NCBI GenBank assembly: GCA_945891385.1
Contig: CAMDDJ010000019.1
Location: forward strand, 1-56,717
Direction of reading: 5' to 3'
DNA length: 56,717 bases
Origin: Candidatus Kuenenia stuttgartensis
Lineage (GTDB): Bacteria; Planctomycetota; Planctomycetia; Pirellulales; UBA1268
The position numbers and the translations under genes were made by a program. Shown piece after piece: positions 37,617-45,670 of this stretch. Within the stretch, counting starts at the first letter, position 1, and the number at the start of each line of letters is the position of its first letter. The notes below the pieces were generated by a model. That model saw nothing but the letters and a program-made list of their open reading frames with translations, was not told the DNA's origin and made no database searches.

Positions 37617-37685
37617 CAGCAGCAGCGTGGTGTCGACGTTGATCGGCGGACGACTGCGGCTGCCGCTGTCGGGATCGGTGCTCAT
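37533..37685 (-). CDS. 50-residue single-span membrane protein
   Basis: A short gene with ATG at 37685 and TGA at 37535-37533. The protein has an N-terminal polar stretch of about 17 residues (MSTDPDSGSRSRPPINVD), one hydrophobic span (TTLLLLSFTALTIGCIILAI) and a short basic tail (DLFTRRLPMGPP), giving an N-out or N-in single-pass topology. It lies 24 bases after the coiled-coil membrane protein on the same strand, so it is probably co-transcribed and may partner it. A GAGG motif precedes the ATG at 13 bases, rather far. Its 3' part overlaps the end of the convergent PQQ-like gene. The function is unknown. Confidence 0.6.
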   Translation of the reverse strand: MSTDPDSGSRSRPPINVDTTLLLLSFTALTIGCIILAIDLFTRRLPMGPP

Positions 37686-37709
37686 GGCGGCGGTGGTTCC
37701 TCGGGATCC

Positions 37710-38570
37710 TCAGGCCTTCAGCCGGGTGGTGACCCGGTCGCCCCGTTGGACGACGCCCCGGGCATATTCCTTGACGATCCGGGCCACGGCGCGGTCGGGT
37801 CGCACGCTCGTCACGATCGCCCTGCCCACGTATTCGCCCTCACGATAGACCTCGAGCGCGTGGTCGACCTGGAGCCCGTCGTCGCTGCCCAGCGAGACTT
37901 CAATCGTGCCCGCCGCCACGGCCAGTACCTGGCCATCGACCGTGGGCACGCGATCCTTGGGCAGGCTGTCGATATCGAGGCCGCTCTGCTGGAGCAACAG
38001 CCGGGCGTTGGCCACCTGCTTTTCGAGCTGGGCTTTTCGCTCCTCCGCGATCGTCAGAAACGACTTGGTTTCGGCGAGCCGGGCGGAGAGTTCGGCCGAC
38101 CGCCCCACCTGGGCATCCACCTTGGTCTGCTGGTCGGCGACCTGCTTGACGAGCGTCTCGACCTGCTGCCGGGCCTGTTCCAGGTCCTGCTGGGTCTTCT
38201 CCAGCAGCTCGGTCTTCCGCCGCTGGTCCTGCTCCCGGGCCTCTTTGTCACCCCGCAGGGTCTGGAGTTCCCGATCCTTTTCGATGATCGCCGACTGGAG
38301 TTTGGCCAAGACCTGATCACGAGCCTTTTCTGATTCGGCCACCTGCGTCTGCAGCTGACTGATTTGCCCCTCGAGTTCCTTGCGATTCTGCTCGGCTTCC
38401 TGGAGCCGGAACTGGTAGCCGGGCGACTGCCCAAGTTCGCACTCGTCCGGCTTCCGCAACACCTCGTCCTTCCAGTTCACGTGCGACACGTAGATCGCCC
38501 CGGCCAGCGTCATGAGCATGAGGCTCATGATGAAGACGGCGAACAGGAAAATTTTGCCGATGAGATTCAT
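37710..38570 (-). CDS. Membrane-anchored coiled-coil protein
   Basis: 286 residues from ATG 38570, which has GGGAG six bases upstream. One N-terminal membrane span (LIGKIFLFAVFIMSLMLMTLAGAIYV) is followed by about 150 residues of heptad-rich coiled coil (QEAEQNRKELEGQISQLQTQ, TELLEKTQQDLEQARQQVET) and a small C-terminal beta-rich domain (DGQVLAVAAGTIEVSLGSDDGLQVDHALEVYREGEYVGRAIV). The tail resembles the beta-barrel domain found at the end of MreC-like and other periplasmic coiled-coil proteins. The family is common in planctomycetes but the function is not established; a cell-envelope structural role is inferred. It is followed by the 50-residue membrane protein. Confidence 0.7.
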   Translation of the reverse strand: MNLIGKIFLFAVFIMSLMLMTLAGAIYVSHVNWKDEVLRKPDECELGQSPGYQFRLQEAEQNRKELEGQISQLQTQVAESEKARDQVLAKLQSAIIEKDRELQTLRGDKEAREQDQRRKTELLEKTQQDLEQARQQVETLVKQVADQQTKVDAQVGRSAELSARLAETKSFLTIAEERKAQLEKQVANARLLLQQSGLDIDSLPKDRVPTVDGQVLAVAAGTIEVSLGSDDGLQVDHALEVYREGEYVGRAIVTSVRPDRAVARIVKEYARGVVQRGDRVTTRLKA

Positions 38571-38651
38571 CGTCGCTCCCACGCGGGCCGCCAGGACTCC
38601 CTCCGGCCCGAGCCTTGTCCCGGACCAGAACCCCGGGCCCGAGCCCCGGAG

Positions 38652-40376
38652 TCAATATTGTCGGCCGGTACCCCGGCCCGGGGCAAGCCGCGACACGACG
38701 AGCCATTCGAGCGCGAGAACCGCCACGACCGCCAAGGTCAGCCCCGTCGGGATCGTCCCCGCCTTCAGCCACGGGCTATCCCGGCCATCCCGCCGAATTG
38801 CCACCCGGAGGCTGGCGGTGGCCCGTCGCGGCCCGCGGGCGAGCAGCCGGCCAGAGCCGTCGATTGCCGCGGAAATCCCTGTGTTAGCCGCCACCACCAC
38901 CGGCGTTCGCACCTCCACGGCCCGGAAGATCGCAGCCGCCAGGTGCATGTCGAGTTCACTCGAGCCCCAGAACCATCCGTCGTTGGTGAGATTGACGATC
39001 ACGTCGGGCCTCCGGCCGGCCGCGGCCAGTCGCAGCACGATCGACCGGATCGCCGACGGCAGGGCCGTCTCGTAGCAGATCGTCGGCGCGAGACCGTATC
39101 CCGCCACTTCCACCACGACGGGACGTGTGCCAGCCGTCAGGCCGGCCCGGAGCGGCGTGAGTTTGTAGAGCAGCGGGATCCACTCGGCCAGCGGCAGGTA
39201 TTCCCCGAACATCACCGGATACATCTTGTCGTAGCAGGCTTGCATCCGGCCGGCCGCATCGATCAGGACGGCCGAGTTGTAGTGCTCGACCCGGCCGGTC
39301 GCCGCCGAGATGAACCGCTGCCGGTCGACGCCCACCATCCAGTTGGTCGCGTAGTGGCGGGCATACGAGGCAAGCGCGTCGAACCGCTGCGCCTCGAGGA
39401 GCGTCCGGGCGCGGGCCTGCCGCCCCTCGGGCGTGCCTCCGGCCCCAGGGCCGAGCACGTCTTCGAGCACCGCCTCGGGGAGCTTCTCCGCGGGGTCGAT
39501 CTCGACCAGCGGCCAACGCCACATCGTCTCCGGCCAGACGATCACGTCTGGCGAGGCTCGCGAATCTGCCGCGGCCAGCGCGGTGACGGTGAGCTGGTCG
39601 TATTCGCCGACCACCGCGGCAGCCGCAGCGAGATCGTGCTTGAGTTCGGTGTCGATCGAGCCCTGCACGAGCAGCACGTCGAGCGGCGGCTCCTCCGGGG
39701 CCGGCTCGGTCGCCAGTCGCCACGAGCCGTAGCCGAGCGTGGCCGCGACGACCGCCGCCGCGACCGCGAGGTTCCCGACCGCCGAACGGGCAGGTAGCCA
39801 GCCCCGCGCAGCCGCCACCGCTGCCGCGATGCCGGCCGCCCCCGCCATCACCACGCCGCCCACGCCCACGGCGCCGGCCGCATCCGCCAGTTGAATGAGC
39901 ATCGTCCAGCGCCACTGGGTGTGGCCCAGGCCGGCAAACGTGAACCCGCCGAGCACATCGCCTCGGAGTTGTTCGAATGCCACCCAGGCCACCGTCGCCG
40001 CCGGCACCAGCGGCCAACGCCACCGATGGACGAGCCGTCGCGTGGCCCAGAGAAAGGCCGCTGAATAGCAGGCAAGATAGGCCGAGAGCAGAACCCAGCC
40101 GATCGAAGTGACCGGGTGCGGCAGCCGCAGCCAATGGATCGCCGTCAGCCAGTAGGTGAAGCCGCCGCACCAGATCGCCAGCCACGGACGCCGCCCCGCC
40201 AGGTGCGGCCGCAGCACGAGCATCAGCCAGGGCAGCGGGGCCAGCCAGGCCAGCGGCCAGAGATCGGCAGGGGGCTGGGCGAGAAACAGCGTGAGTCCGC
40301 CACCGAGGGCCAGTGGCCACGTGCCGCCTCGGTCGGCCCAGCCTCGCTCCGGCGTCGCGGCAGGTCCGGTGCTCAT
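38652..40376 (-). CDS. lnt: Apolipoprotein N-acyltransferase
   Basis: 574 residues. The N-terminal half has six to seven hydrophobic segments (ALGGGLTLFLAQPPADLWPLAWLAPLPWLML onward). The C-terminal half is a nitrilase-like domain with the catalytic triad Glu283 (VIVWPETM), Lys384 (ACYDKMYPVMFGEY) and Cys434 (APTICYETALP). It adds the third acyl chain to outer-membrane lipoproteins in the inner membrane. A final hydrophobic segment (GLTLAVVAVLALEWLVV) is typical. ATG 40376 overlaps the stop of the lipoyl-like gene by four bases (ATGA). The lipoprotein gene at 3968 is one possible substrate in this window. Confidence 0.93.
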   Translation of the reverse strand: MSTGPAATPERGWADRGGTWPLALGGGLTLFLAQPPADLWPLAWLAPLPWLMLVLRPHLAGRRPWLAIWCGGFTYWLTAIHWLRLPHPVTSIGWVLLSAYLACYSAAFLWATRRLVHRWRWPLVPAATVAWVAFEQLRGDVLGGFTFAGLGHTQWRWTMLIQLADAAGAVGVGGVVMAGAAGIAAAVAAARGWLPARSAVGNLAVAAAVVAATLGYGSWRLATEPAPEEPPLDVLLVQGSIDTELKHDLAAAAAVVGEYDQLTVTALAAADSRASPDVIVWPETMWRWPLVEIDPAEKLPEAVLEDVLGPGAGGTPEGRQARARTLLEAQRFDALASYARHYATNWMVGVDRQRFISAATGRVEHYNSAVLIDAAGRMQACYDKMYPVMFGEYLPLAEWIPLLYKLTPLRAGLTAGTRPVVVEVAGYGLAPTICYETALPSAIRSIVLRLAAAGRRPDVIVNLTNDGWFWGSSELDMHLAAAIFRAVEVRTPVVVAANTGISAAIDGSGRLLARGPRRATASLRVAIRRDGRDSPWLKAGTIPTGLTLAVVAVLALEWLVVSRLAPGRGTGRQY

Positions 40377-40636
40377 TCCGCTGCCTCGAATTCGGCCGCC
40401 ACCATGCCCGCCGTCACCGGCTCGTCTTCTTCGACCAACTGGCTCACCAGTCGGCCGCTGACCGGTGCCTCGAGGTCGATCGTCACGCCGCCTGAGACGA
40501 GTTCGACGACACGATCCCCCGCGAGTACCACACCGCCCGCCGGCACGAGCCAGAGCGACACGGCCAGCGGCACGTCGCCGAGGCCACACTCGGGCACGAC
40601 CAGGGGCACGCGACGACGAACAGCCGGCCGATCCAT
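40373..40636 (-). CDS. Biotinyl/lipoyl-like domain protein without the modified lysine
   Basis: 87 residues forming a single biotinyl/lipoyl-type beta-barrel: VVPECGLGDVPLAVSLWLV, AGDRVVELVSGGVTIDLEAPVSGRLV, EEDEPVTAGMVAAEFEAAE. In true carrier domains the hairpin reads E-x-D-K or M-K with the acceptor Lys. Here the turn is ELVSGGV, and the protein contains no lysine at all, so it cannot be biotinylated or lipoylated at the usual site. It lies four bases after the M28-type peptidase gene and overlaps lnt by four bases. A structural role is likely; the partner is unknown. Confidence 0.7.
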   Translation of the reverse strand: MDRPAVRRRVPLVVPECGLGDVPLAVSLWLVPAGGVVLAGDRVVELVSGGVTIDLEAPVSGRLVSQLVEEDEPVTAGMVAAEFEAAE

Positions 40637-40640
40637 CGGG

Positions 40641-41567
40641 TCACCGCTGCTCCCGCAGCCAGTCCAGCAGCACGTCGCCCACGACAGCGAGCGACTCCGC
40701 CGCGCAGGCCGCGGGGACGTCGGCGGTGGTATGCCAGGCTGGATAGTCGAAGTCGATGATGTCGCAGGTCGGAATCCGGCCGATCATCCGCAACGGCACG
40801 TGGTCATCCTCGACCTCGTGCCGGGGCCGCGGAACAAACTGCTGCACCCCTTTTCTCGCGGCCACCGCCCAGATCGACTCCACGATCGGCCTTGTGTCAG
40901 GCCAGGATAGGCTCTTGATCTCCTGCCAGATCTCCAAATCGCGGTCGGCCACCATGTCTACGATCACGCCCGCGCGATAGACCGGGCCTTCGTCGGCTCT
41001 TCGCGACGCGGCATACTGTCGGGCGAAAAACGTGGAGCCGAGAAAGTAAGGGTCCCGCGGGCCGACGACGTATTCCTCCGCGTCGAAGAGCACGAAATCG
41101 ACCCCTGGCCCCTCGAGGTCGGGCATGAACCGGCCCAGTTCCATCAGCAGGGCCACGCCACTGGCCCCGTCGTTGGCCCCGAGGAACCGGCCCTGCGGAT
41201 CGACGGGATCGCGATCGGGAAACGGCCGGGTGTCGTAGTGGGCGCCGAGCAGGATGCGTTCGCCCCGGTTCGGATGCCAGGAGGCGATCAGGTTCTCGAT
41301 GTGGACCGGCTGGCCCGAGCGGCGATCACGGATCTGAAACGCCTGGCCGCGAACATCGGCCCCAAGGGCCCGAAAATGGTCGGCCAGAAGTTTCCGCTGC
41401 CGCCGCATGGCCTCGGAGCCGCTCGGCCGGGGTCCCAGTTCACAGATTGCCTCGAGGTGCGCGAAGGCTCTCGTGCCGGAAAAGCCCGGTGACTCTTCGG
41501 CCCCAACGATCGACCCGACCATCATCAGCCAGCCGGCGACCACGACCGTGCTTGGTTTCTTCGACAT
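40641..41567 (-). CDS. M28-family metallopeptidase, glutaminyl-cyclase-like
   Basis: 308 residues, secreted or lipid-anchored (MSKKPSTVVVAGWLMMVGSIVGA signal). The M28 metal-site pattern is present: LGAHYDTRPFP (His-x-Asp), GANDGASGVALLMELGR (Asp), DAEEY (Glu-Glu) and DFDYPAWHTTADVP (terminal His). These motifs, and the WHTTAD context, resemble bacterial glutaminyl-peptide cyclases and aminopeptidases. GAGGAA lies six bases before ATG 41567. It heads an operon with the lipoyl-like gene and lnt. The substrate is unknown; N-terminal pyroglutamate formation on exported proteins is one possibility. Confidence 0.8.
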   Translation of the reverse strand: MSKKPSTVVVAGWLMMVGSIVGAEESPGFSGTRAFAHLEAICELGPRPSGSEAMRRQRKLLADHFRALGADVRGQAFQIRDRRSGQPVHIENLIASWHPNRGERILLGAHYDTRPFPDRDPVDPQGRFLGANDGASGVALLMELGRFMPDLEGPGVDFVLFDAEEYVVGPRDPYFLGSTFFARQYAASRRADEGPVYRAGVIVDMVADRDLEIWQEIKSLSWPDTRPIVESIWAVAARKGVQQFVPRPRHEVEDDHVPLRMIGRIPTCDIIDFDYPAWHTTADVPAACAAESLAVVGDVLLDWLREQR

Positions 41568-41741
41568 CGGGTTCCTCGATCGCGACCGCCAACCCAGGGC
41601 AAAAACCGCGGGGAGCACCCGGGCGAGTCTACCCGCGCCGGGATCGGGCGCGGGCAGGGCATGGAGGAGACGGCGATTGGCCCATAGACTCGGAGGCTCG
41701 TTCATTCACGCGGCCGCTCCTCCCCGAAACATCCTCTCTGC

Positions 41742-43499
41742 ATGCGCCGTTGCAGTTCTTCTTCGGATTCGGTGACACGGCGGCTCCGCCGCTGGCTGGT
41801 AGCAGGCGGTCTGGTTTCGAGCCTGCTCGCCGGAGCGGGGGCCCAGGGCGGCGGCGGCCCTGAGAACGTGTTTCTCGTGGTCAATTCAACGAGTGCCGAC
41901 AGCATCGCCGTCGCCAATGCGTTCGTGACTGCCCGAGGCATTCCGCCGATCAACGTCTTCATGCTGGCCTGGGCGGGCGACAAAGAGGCGACGACGCTGG
42001 CCCGGTTTCGAGACGAGATTCTCGGCCCCATCCTCCGCGGCATCGAGTCCCGCCGGCTCGGTCCCCAGATCGACATGATCGTCTACTCGAGCGACTTCCC
42101 CTGGCGCATCGACTACAAGGCGGCCCTCACCCCCGAGATCGCCCAGCAAGATACCTTTCCGTCGGGTTCGCTGACCGGCATGACGATGCTTTTCGGCACA
42201 TTGCAGAGCGGCGTACCGGCCTGGCTCGATGCCGAGAGCAACGACTACTACCGACCGCTCGACAGCGAAGGGGTTCCGGTCACCACCGCTGGCTTTCGCA
42301 GCTGGTACGGCTGGAGCAACAACGGCCAACTGCTCGAGGCCGGAGGCAATCGCTATCTGCTCTCGGCGATGCTGGGCGTCACGGCAGGACGGGGCAACAC
42401 GGTGCGCGAGGTGGTGGCCTACCTCGACCGTGCGGCTTCTGCCGACGGCACTCGGCCGGCGGGCACGATCTACTTCATGACCAACGGTGATGTGCGGACG
42501 GCAACCCGCTCGGGAGCGTTTCCGGCGACCGTCCGGGCGCTCCAGCGGCTGGGTGTGAAGGCCGAGATCCTGTCGGGGTCGCTCCCGGAGCGAAAGCGGG
42601 ATGTGGCCGGCCTCACCAGCGGCACCGCCACCTTCGACTGGCCCGCCTCACAGAGTCGGATCCTGCCGGGGGCGATCTGCGAAAACCTGACGAGTTTCGG
42701 CGGTGTCTTCTCCGCCGACGCGTCGCAGACTCCACTCTCGGAATTTCTCCGCGCCGGCGCCGCCGGCTCGAGCGGGACGGTCATCGAGCCCTATTCGATC
42801 CAGGCAAAGTTCCCGCATCCGGGCATCCACGTTCACTACTGCCGGGGCGCGAGCCTGGCCGAGGCCTTCTACCAGTCGGTGAATGCCCCGTATCAACTCC
42901 TCGTGGTAGGCGACCCGCTCTGCCAGCCATGGGCCACGATTCCCAAGGTGTTGGCCACCCTCGCCGACGGCCGGCCGCTTGCGGCCGGAATGTCGCTCTC
43001 CGGCACCGTTGAGCTTGTGCCCGCGGCGGAGCTTCCCGGCGGCTCCTGCGACCGCTTCGAACTCTTCGTAGACGGCGTGCGGATCTCTTCCTGCAACGCC
43101 GGAGGCCGGCTGGCGATCGACACCACGCCCCTGGCCGACGGCTACCACGAGTTTCGCGTGGTCGCGATCACCGCCGACTCGATCGAAACCCAAGGGCGAA
43201 CGACCGTGCCGGTGACGTTCTCCAATCATGGTCGCCAATTCTCAATCACCGCGACTCCCGAACGGGTGCCGATCGGCGGCCAGGTGCATGTGGAACTTAC
43301 GGGCACCAATATCGACGCAGCCCTGGTCTTCGCCACGGGTCGCGTCCTCGGACGGATTCAGGCCGCCTCGGGTGCGATCGACATCCCGGCGGTGATGCTC
43401 GGCCGCGGCCGCGTCACGCTCTACGCCTCGGCCCGCGGCGGCCGCGCTCCGGCCGACTCGGTCAACGCGGAGCCGGTCACGATCGAGGTGGGCGATTGA
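41742..43499 (+). CDS. TIGR03790-like secreted protein
   Basis: 585 residues with a signal peptide (RRLRRWLVAGGLVSSLLAGAGAQ). The body has ENVFLVVNSTSADSIAVANAFVTARGIPPINVF near the start, IDMIVYSSDFPWRIDYK, and a long central domain with YRPLDSEGV, NGQLLEAGGNRYLLSAMLGVTAGRGNTVREV, GTIYFMTNGDVRTATR and YQLLVVGDPLCQPWA. This layout matches the TIGR03790 family, which is known mainly from planctomycetes and some delta-type bacteria and resembles gingipain-type folds, though no catalytic dyad is assigned here. About 140 C-terminal residues form an Ig/Big-like beta-sandwich. It is divergent from the M28 gene. Function is not established. Confidence 0.7.
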   Translation: MRRCSSSSDSVTRRLRRWLVAGGLVSSLLAGAGAQGGGGPENVFLVVNSTSADSIAVANAFVTARGIPPINVFMLAWAGDKEATTLARFRDEILGPILRGIESRRLGPQIDMIVYSSDFPWRIDYKAALTPEIAQQDTFPSGSLTGMTMLFGTLQSGVPAWLDAESNDYYRPLDSEGVPVTTAGFRSWYGWSNNGQLLEAGGNRYLLSAMLGVTAGRGNTVREVVAYLDRAASADGTRPAGTIYFMTNGDVRTATRSGAFPATVRALQRLGVKAEILSGSLPERKRDVAGLTSGTATFDWPASQSRILPGAICENLTSFGGVFSADASQTPLSEFLRAGAAGSSGTVIEPYSIQAKFPHPGIHVHYCRGASLAEAFYQSVNAPYQLLVVGDPLCQPWATIPKVLATLADGRPLAAGMSLSGTVELVPAAELPGGSCDRFELFVDGVRISSCNAGGRLAIDTTPLADGYHEFRVVAITADSIETQGRTTVPVTFSNHGRQFSITATPERVPIGGQVHVELTGTNIDAALVFATGRVLGRIQAASGAIDIPAVMLGRGRVTLYASARGGRAPADSVNAEPVTIEVGD

Positions 43500-43523
43500 G
43501 GCAGTCGGCACGGCGGGATCGAC

Positions 43524-45437
43524 CTACCGCACCGGATTGGCGGCCGGGAGCAGGGCCACATCGGAGCGGTTGCTGCCCGCGGTGGCGGCGGCACCGTGAT
43601 GGGCCCGCGAGAGATGCTCGACGAAGTCCTTGCCCGCGCCATTGAGCACGAAGACTTCGCTCGAGTTGTCGACGGCTCCGTGGGGTCGCACGATGCAGAT
43701 CACCTCCGCCCGCCCCTCGTGCTGCCGCACATGCTCGAGGAGCGCCTGCTCCCCGGGCGTGAGCGGGGGTCCGGCGAGGGGGTCCGGGCTGCGGCCGCCG
43801 ATGGCGAAGCCGGCCGGAGCCGCGGCTGAGGTCGGCGGGCTGAGACCAGCCGGAGCATCACGAAGGGTGTCCGAGGCGACGCCGGCGGGAACCGTCGCTG
43901 GGCGATCCGACGGCCCGTCAGCCGCAGGAGCCTGCGGATCGGTCATGGCGGCCGGCGGGAGTGGCCCGCCGATCGATGCCGTGGGCAACGCGTCGGACCG
44001 ATCTCGTCGATCGAACGACACATCGGGCATTTCCGCAGGCATCGCGGGCACGTGGGCCGAGCCGCCCGCACCGGCCAGATCGGTCAGGCCGCCGGCGGGA
44101 TAGACGTTGCGGTAGACGAAGGCGAGGCCCGCCTCTTCGAGTTGTTCATGGATCGACGGAAGGGCGGCGAATAACCCCTCGTTGTCGGCTGGATCGGCGG
44201 CATTGCAGACGCCGATCAGTGTGCCGTCGATGCCGAAGAGGCCACCGCCGCTCCGGCCCTGCACTGGCTGGCCCGCCACCTGCACGTTGGCGGGCCCAAG
44301 GTACTTGTCCACGGCGGTGATGCGGCTGTGATGGAGCGTGGGATCGGCACCGCCGTTGCAGCCCACCGTCACCACCGGCTCGCCGGGCTTGGTCGTCCGC
44401 TCCACCGTGCCGACGCGAACCGCATCGATCTGCATATCGGTGAAGATGCTCACGAGCGCGAGATCCCGCTTCAGGTCCCAGGAGACCACCTGGCCGGCCA
44501 CGCCCCGCGGGCCGCCCGGAGCGAAGAGATCGACCTCCACGCGGCCCTTGCCCTCCGAGTCGCGAAAGATGTGGCCGCAGGTGAGGATGAGCGCCTCCCC
44601 CTGGCGGCAATCGATGACGGTCCCCGTGCCCCACGACACGCCAGATGAGTCCTCGACTCGCAGCCGGGCGGTCGCCGCCAGGAGTTTCCGCTCGAGGGCC
44701 TCGCGGCCGGGCACCGACGCCGGCGGAACAGCGGCCGGGCTGAAGGCCGCCGGCACGACTGGAGCCTCCGGGCCCCGCGGCGGCGAGTCGGTCAGCGAGA
44801 CCTGCGGCACAGTGTTTCCTGAGGAAGGAGCCGCCACAGCCGGTTCGGTCACCAAGGGCACGGCGGCAGACGACGCCGGAAGTGGTATGCCGGCCGCAGC
44901 GACCGCGGGAGCCTCCGCCGGTGCGACCCCTCGGCCCCCCAGCGGCGGCCCGCTCTTGGCCAGCAGCCGCTCGAGTTCGGCCTGCGTCGTCGCGCCGTCG
45001 ATGCGGCCGACCTCATGGCCCTTGACGAGCAGCACATAACAGGGGACGCCGGTCACGCCGAACCGGCGGACCAGATCGGCCTCGCGATCGACGTCCACGT
45101 GCCGCACGACCCAGCCTGCGGCCGCGACCTGATCGATGAGCGGGGCCATCTGCCGGCAGGGGCCGCACCACGAGGCCGAGAAGTCGAGGAGCAGAACCTC
45201 GCCGGTGGCCGCCGCGGTGGCCGGATGGACGGGTGCAGCGGCTGCGACGAGGTCCGCAGCCATCGTGCACGAAATCGTCAGCAACGCCGCCGCAACCGCA
45301 GCCAACCGCCGAACGCGTCGACCGCTCCAGAACGTGACGACCGTCGACCGGGAAAGCCCTTGCCTGTGCCAGCGGTCGACTACGCGGAGAACGGCCATGG
45401 ATGGCTTCTTCCCTGGGCAGTTCGGGAGGGTGATCAT
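43524..45437 (-). CDS. Thioredoxin-domain / trypsin-like protease fusion, exported
   Basis: About 637 residues. After an N-terminal membrane segment (RRLAAVAAALLTISCTMAADLVAAAA) there is a thioredoxin domain with the CxxC site LDFSASWCGPCRQMAP and cis-Pro GVTGVPCYVLL. After a Pro/Ala-rich linker comes a trypsin-like serine protease domain with ALILTCGHIFRDSEG (His), WDLKRDLALVSIF (Asp) and VQGRSGGGLFG (Ser), so the triad is complete. The C-terminus is a long disordered Pro/Ala-rich region ending in a conserved-looking RAEVICIVRPHGAVDNSSEVFVLNGAG. ATG 45437 has GGAG at six bases; ATG 45398 is an alternative. The combination suggests an envelope-localised redox-linked protease. It is divergent from metG. 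Confidence 0.8.
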   Translation of the reverse strand: MITLPNCPGKKPSMAVLRVVDRWHRQGLSRSTVVTFWSGRRVRRLAAVAAALLTISCTMAADLVAAAAPVHPATAAATGEVLLLDFSASWCGPCRQMAPLIDQVAAAGWVVRHVDVDREADLVRRFGVTGVPCYVLLVKGHEVGRIDGATTQAELERLLAKSGPPLGGRGVAPAEAPAVAAAGIPLPASSAAVPLVTEPAVAAPSSGNTVPQVSLTDSPPRGPEAPVVPAAFSPAAVPPASVPGREALERKLLAATARLRVEDSSGVSWGTGTVIDCRQGEALILTCGHIFRDSEGKGRVEVDLFAPGGPRGVAGQVVSWDLKRDLALVSIFTDMQIDAVRVGTVERTTKPGEPVVTVGCNGGADPTLHHSRITAVDKYLGPANVQVAGQPVQGRSGGGLFGIDGTLIGVCNAADPADNEGLFAALPSIHEQLEEAGLAFVYRNVYPAGGLTDLAGAGGSAHVPAMPAEMPDVSFDRRDRSDALPTASIGGPLPPAAMTDPQAPAADGPSDRPATVPAGVASDTLRDAPAGLSPPTSAAAPAGFAIGGRSPDPLAGPPLTPGEQALLEHVRQHEGRAEVICIVRPHGAVDNSSEVFVLNGAGKDFVEHLSRAHHGAAATAGSNRSDVALLPAANPVR

Positions 45438-45670
45438 CGCTCGCTCCGCATCTCGCCGCTGACGGATCTCCACGACCCGCGGCCCGGTCCATCGGCCGCG
45501 GAGGGGCGGGGATACTGCCGGGATGATCGAATCACCACAAGCCCACTTCGACTCCGGCCTGCCCGGGAAACCTTGCCCAGACTCCCGCGGCAACCGCTGT
45601 TTCCGCAGCCCCGATCGGGCTTTTACAATTCCCGCCTGGCTGCCCTTTCCATGTCCCGCCTAGAGCCCTC

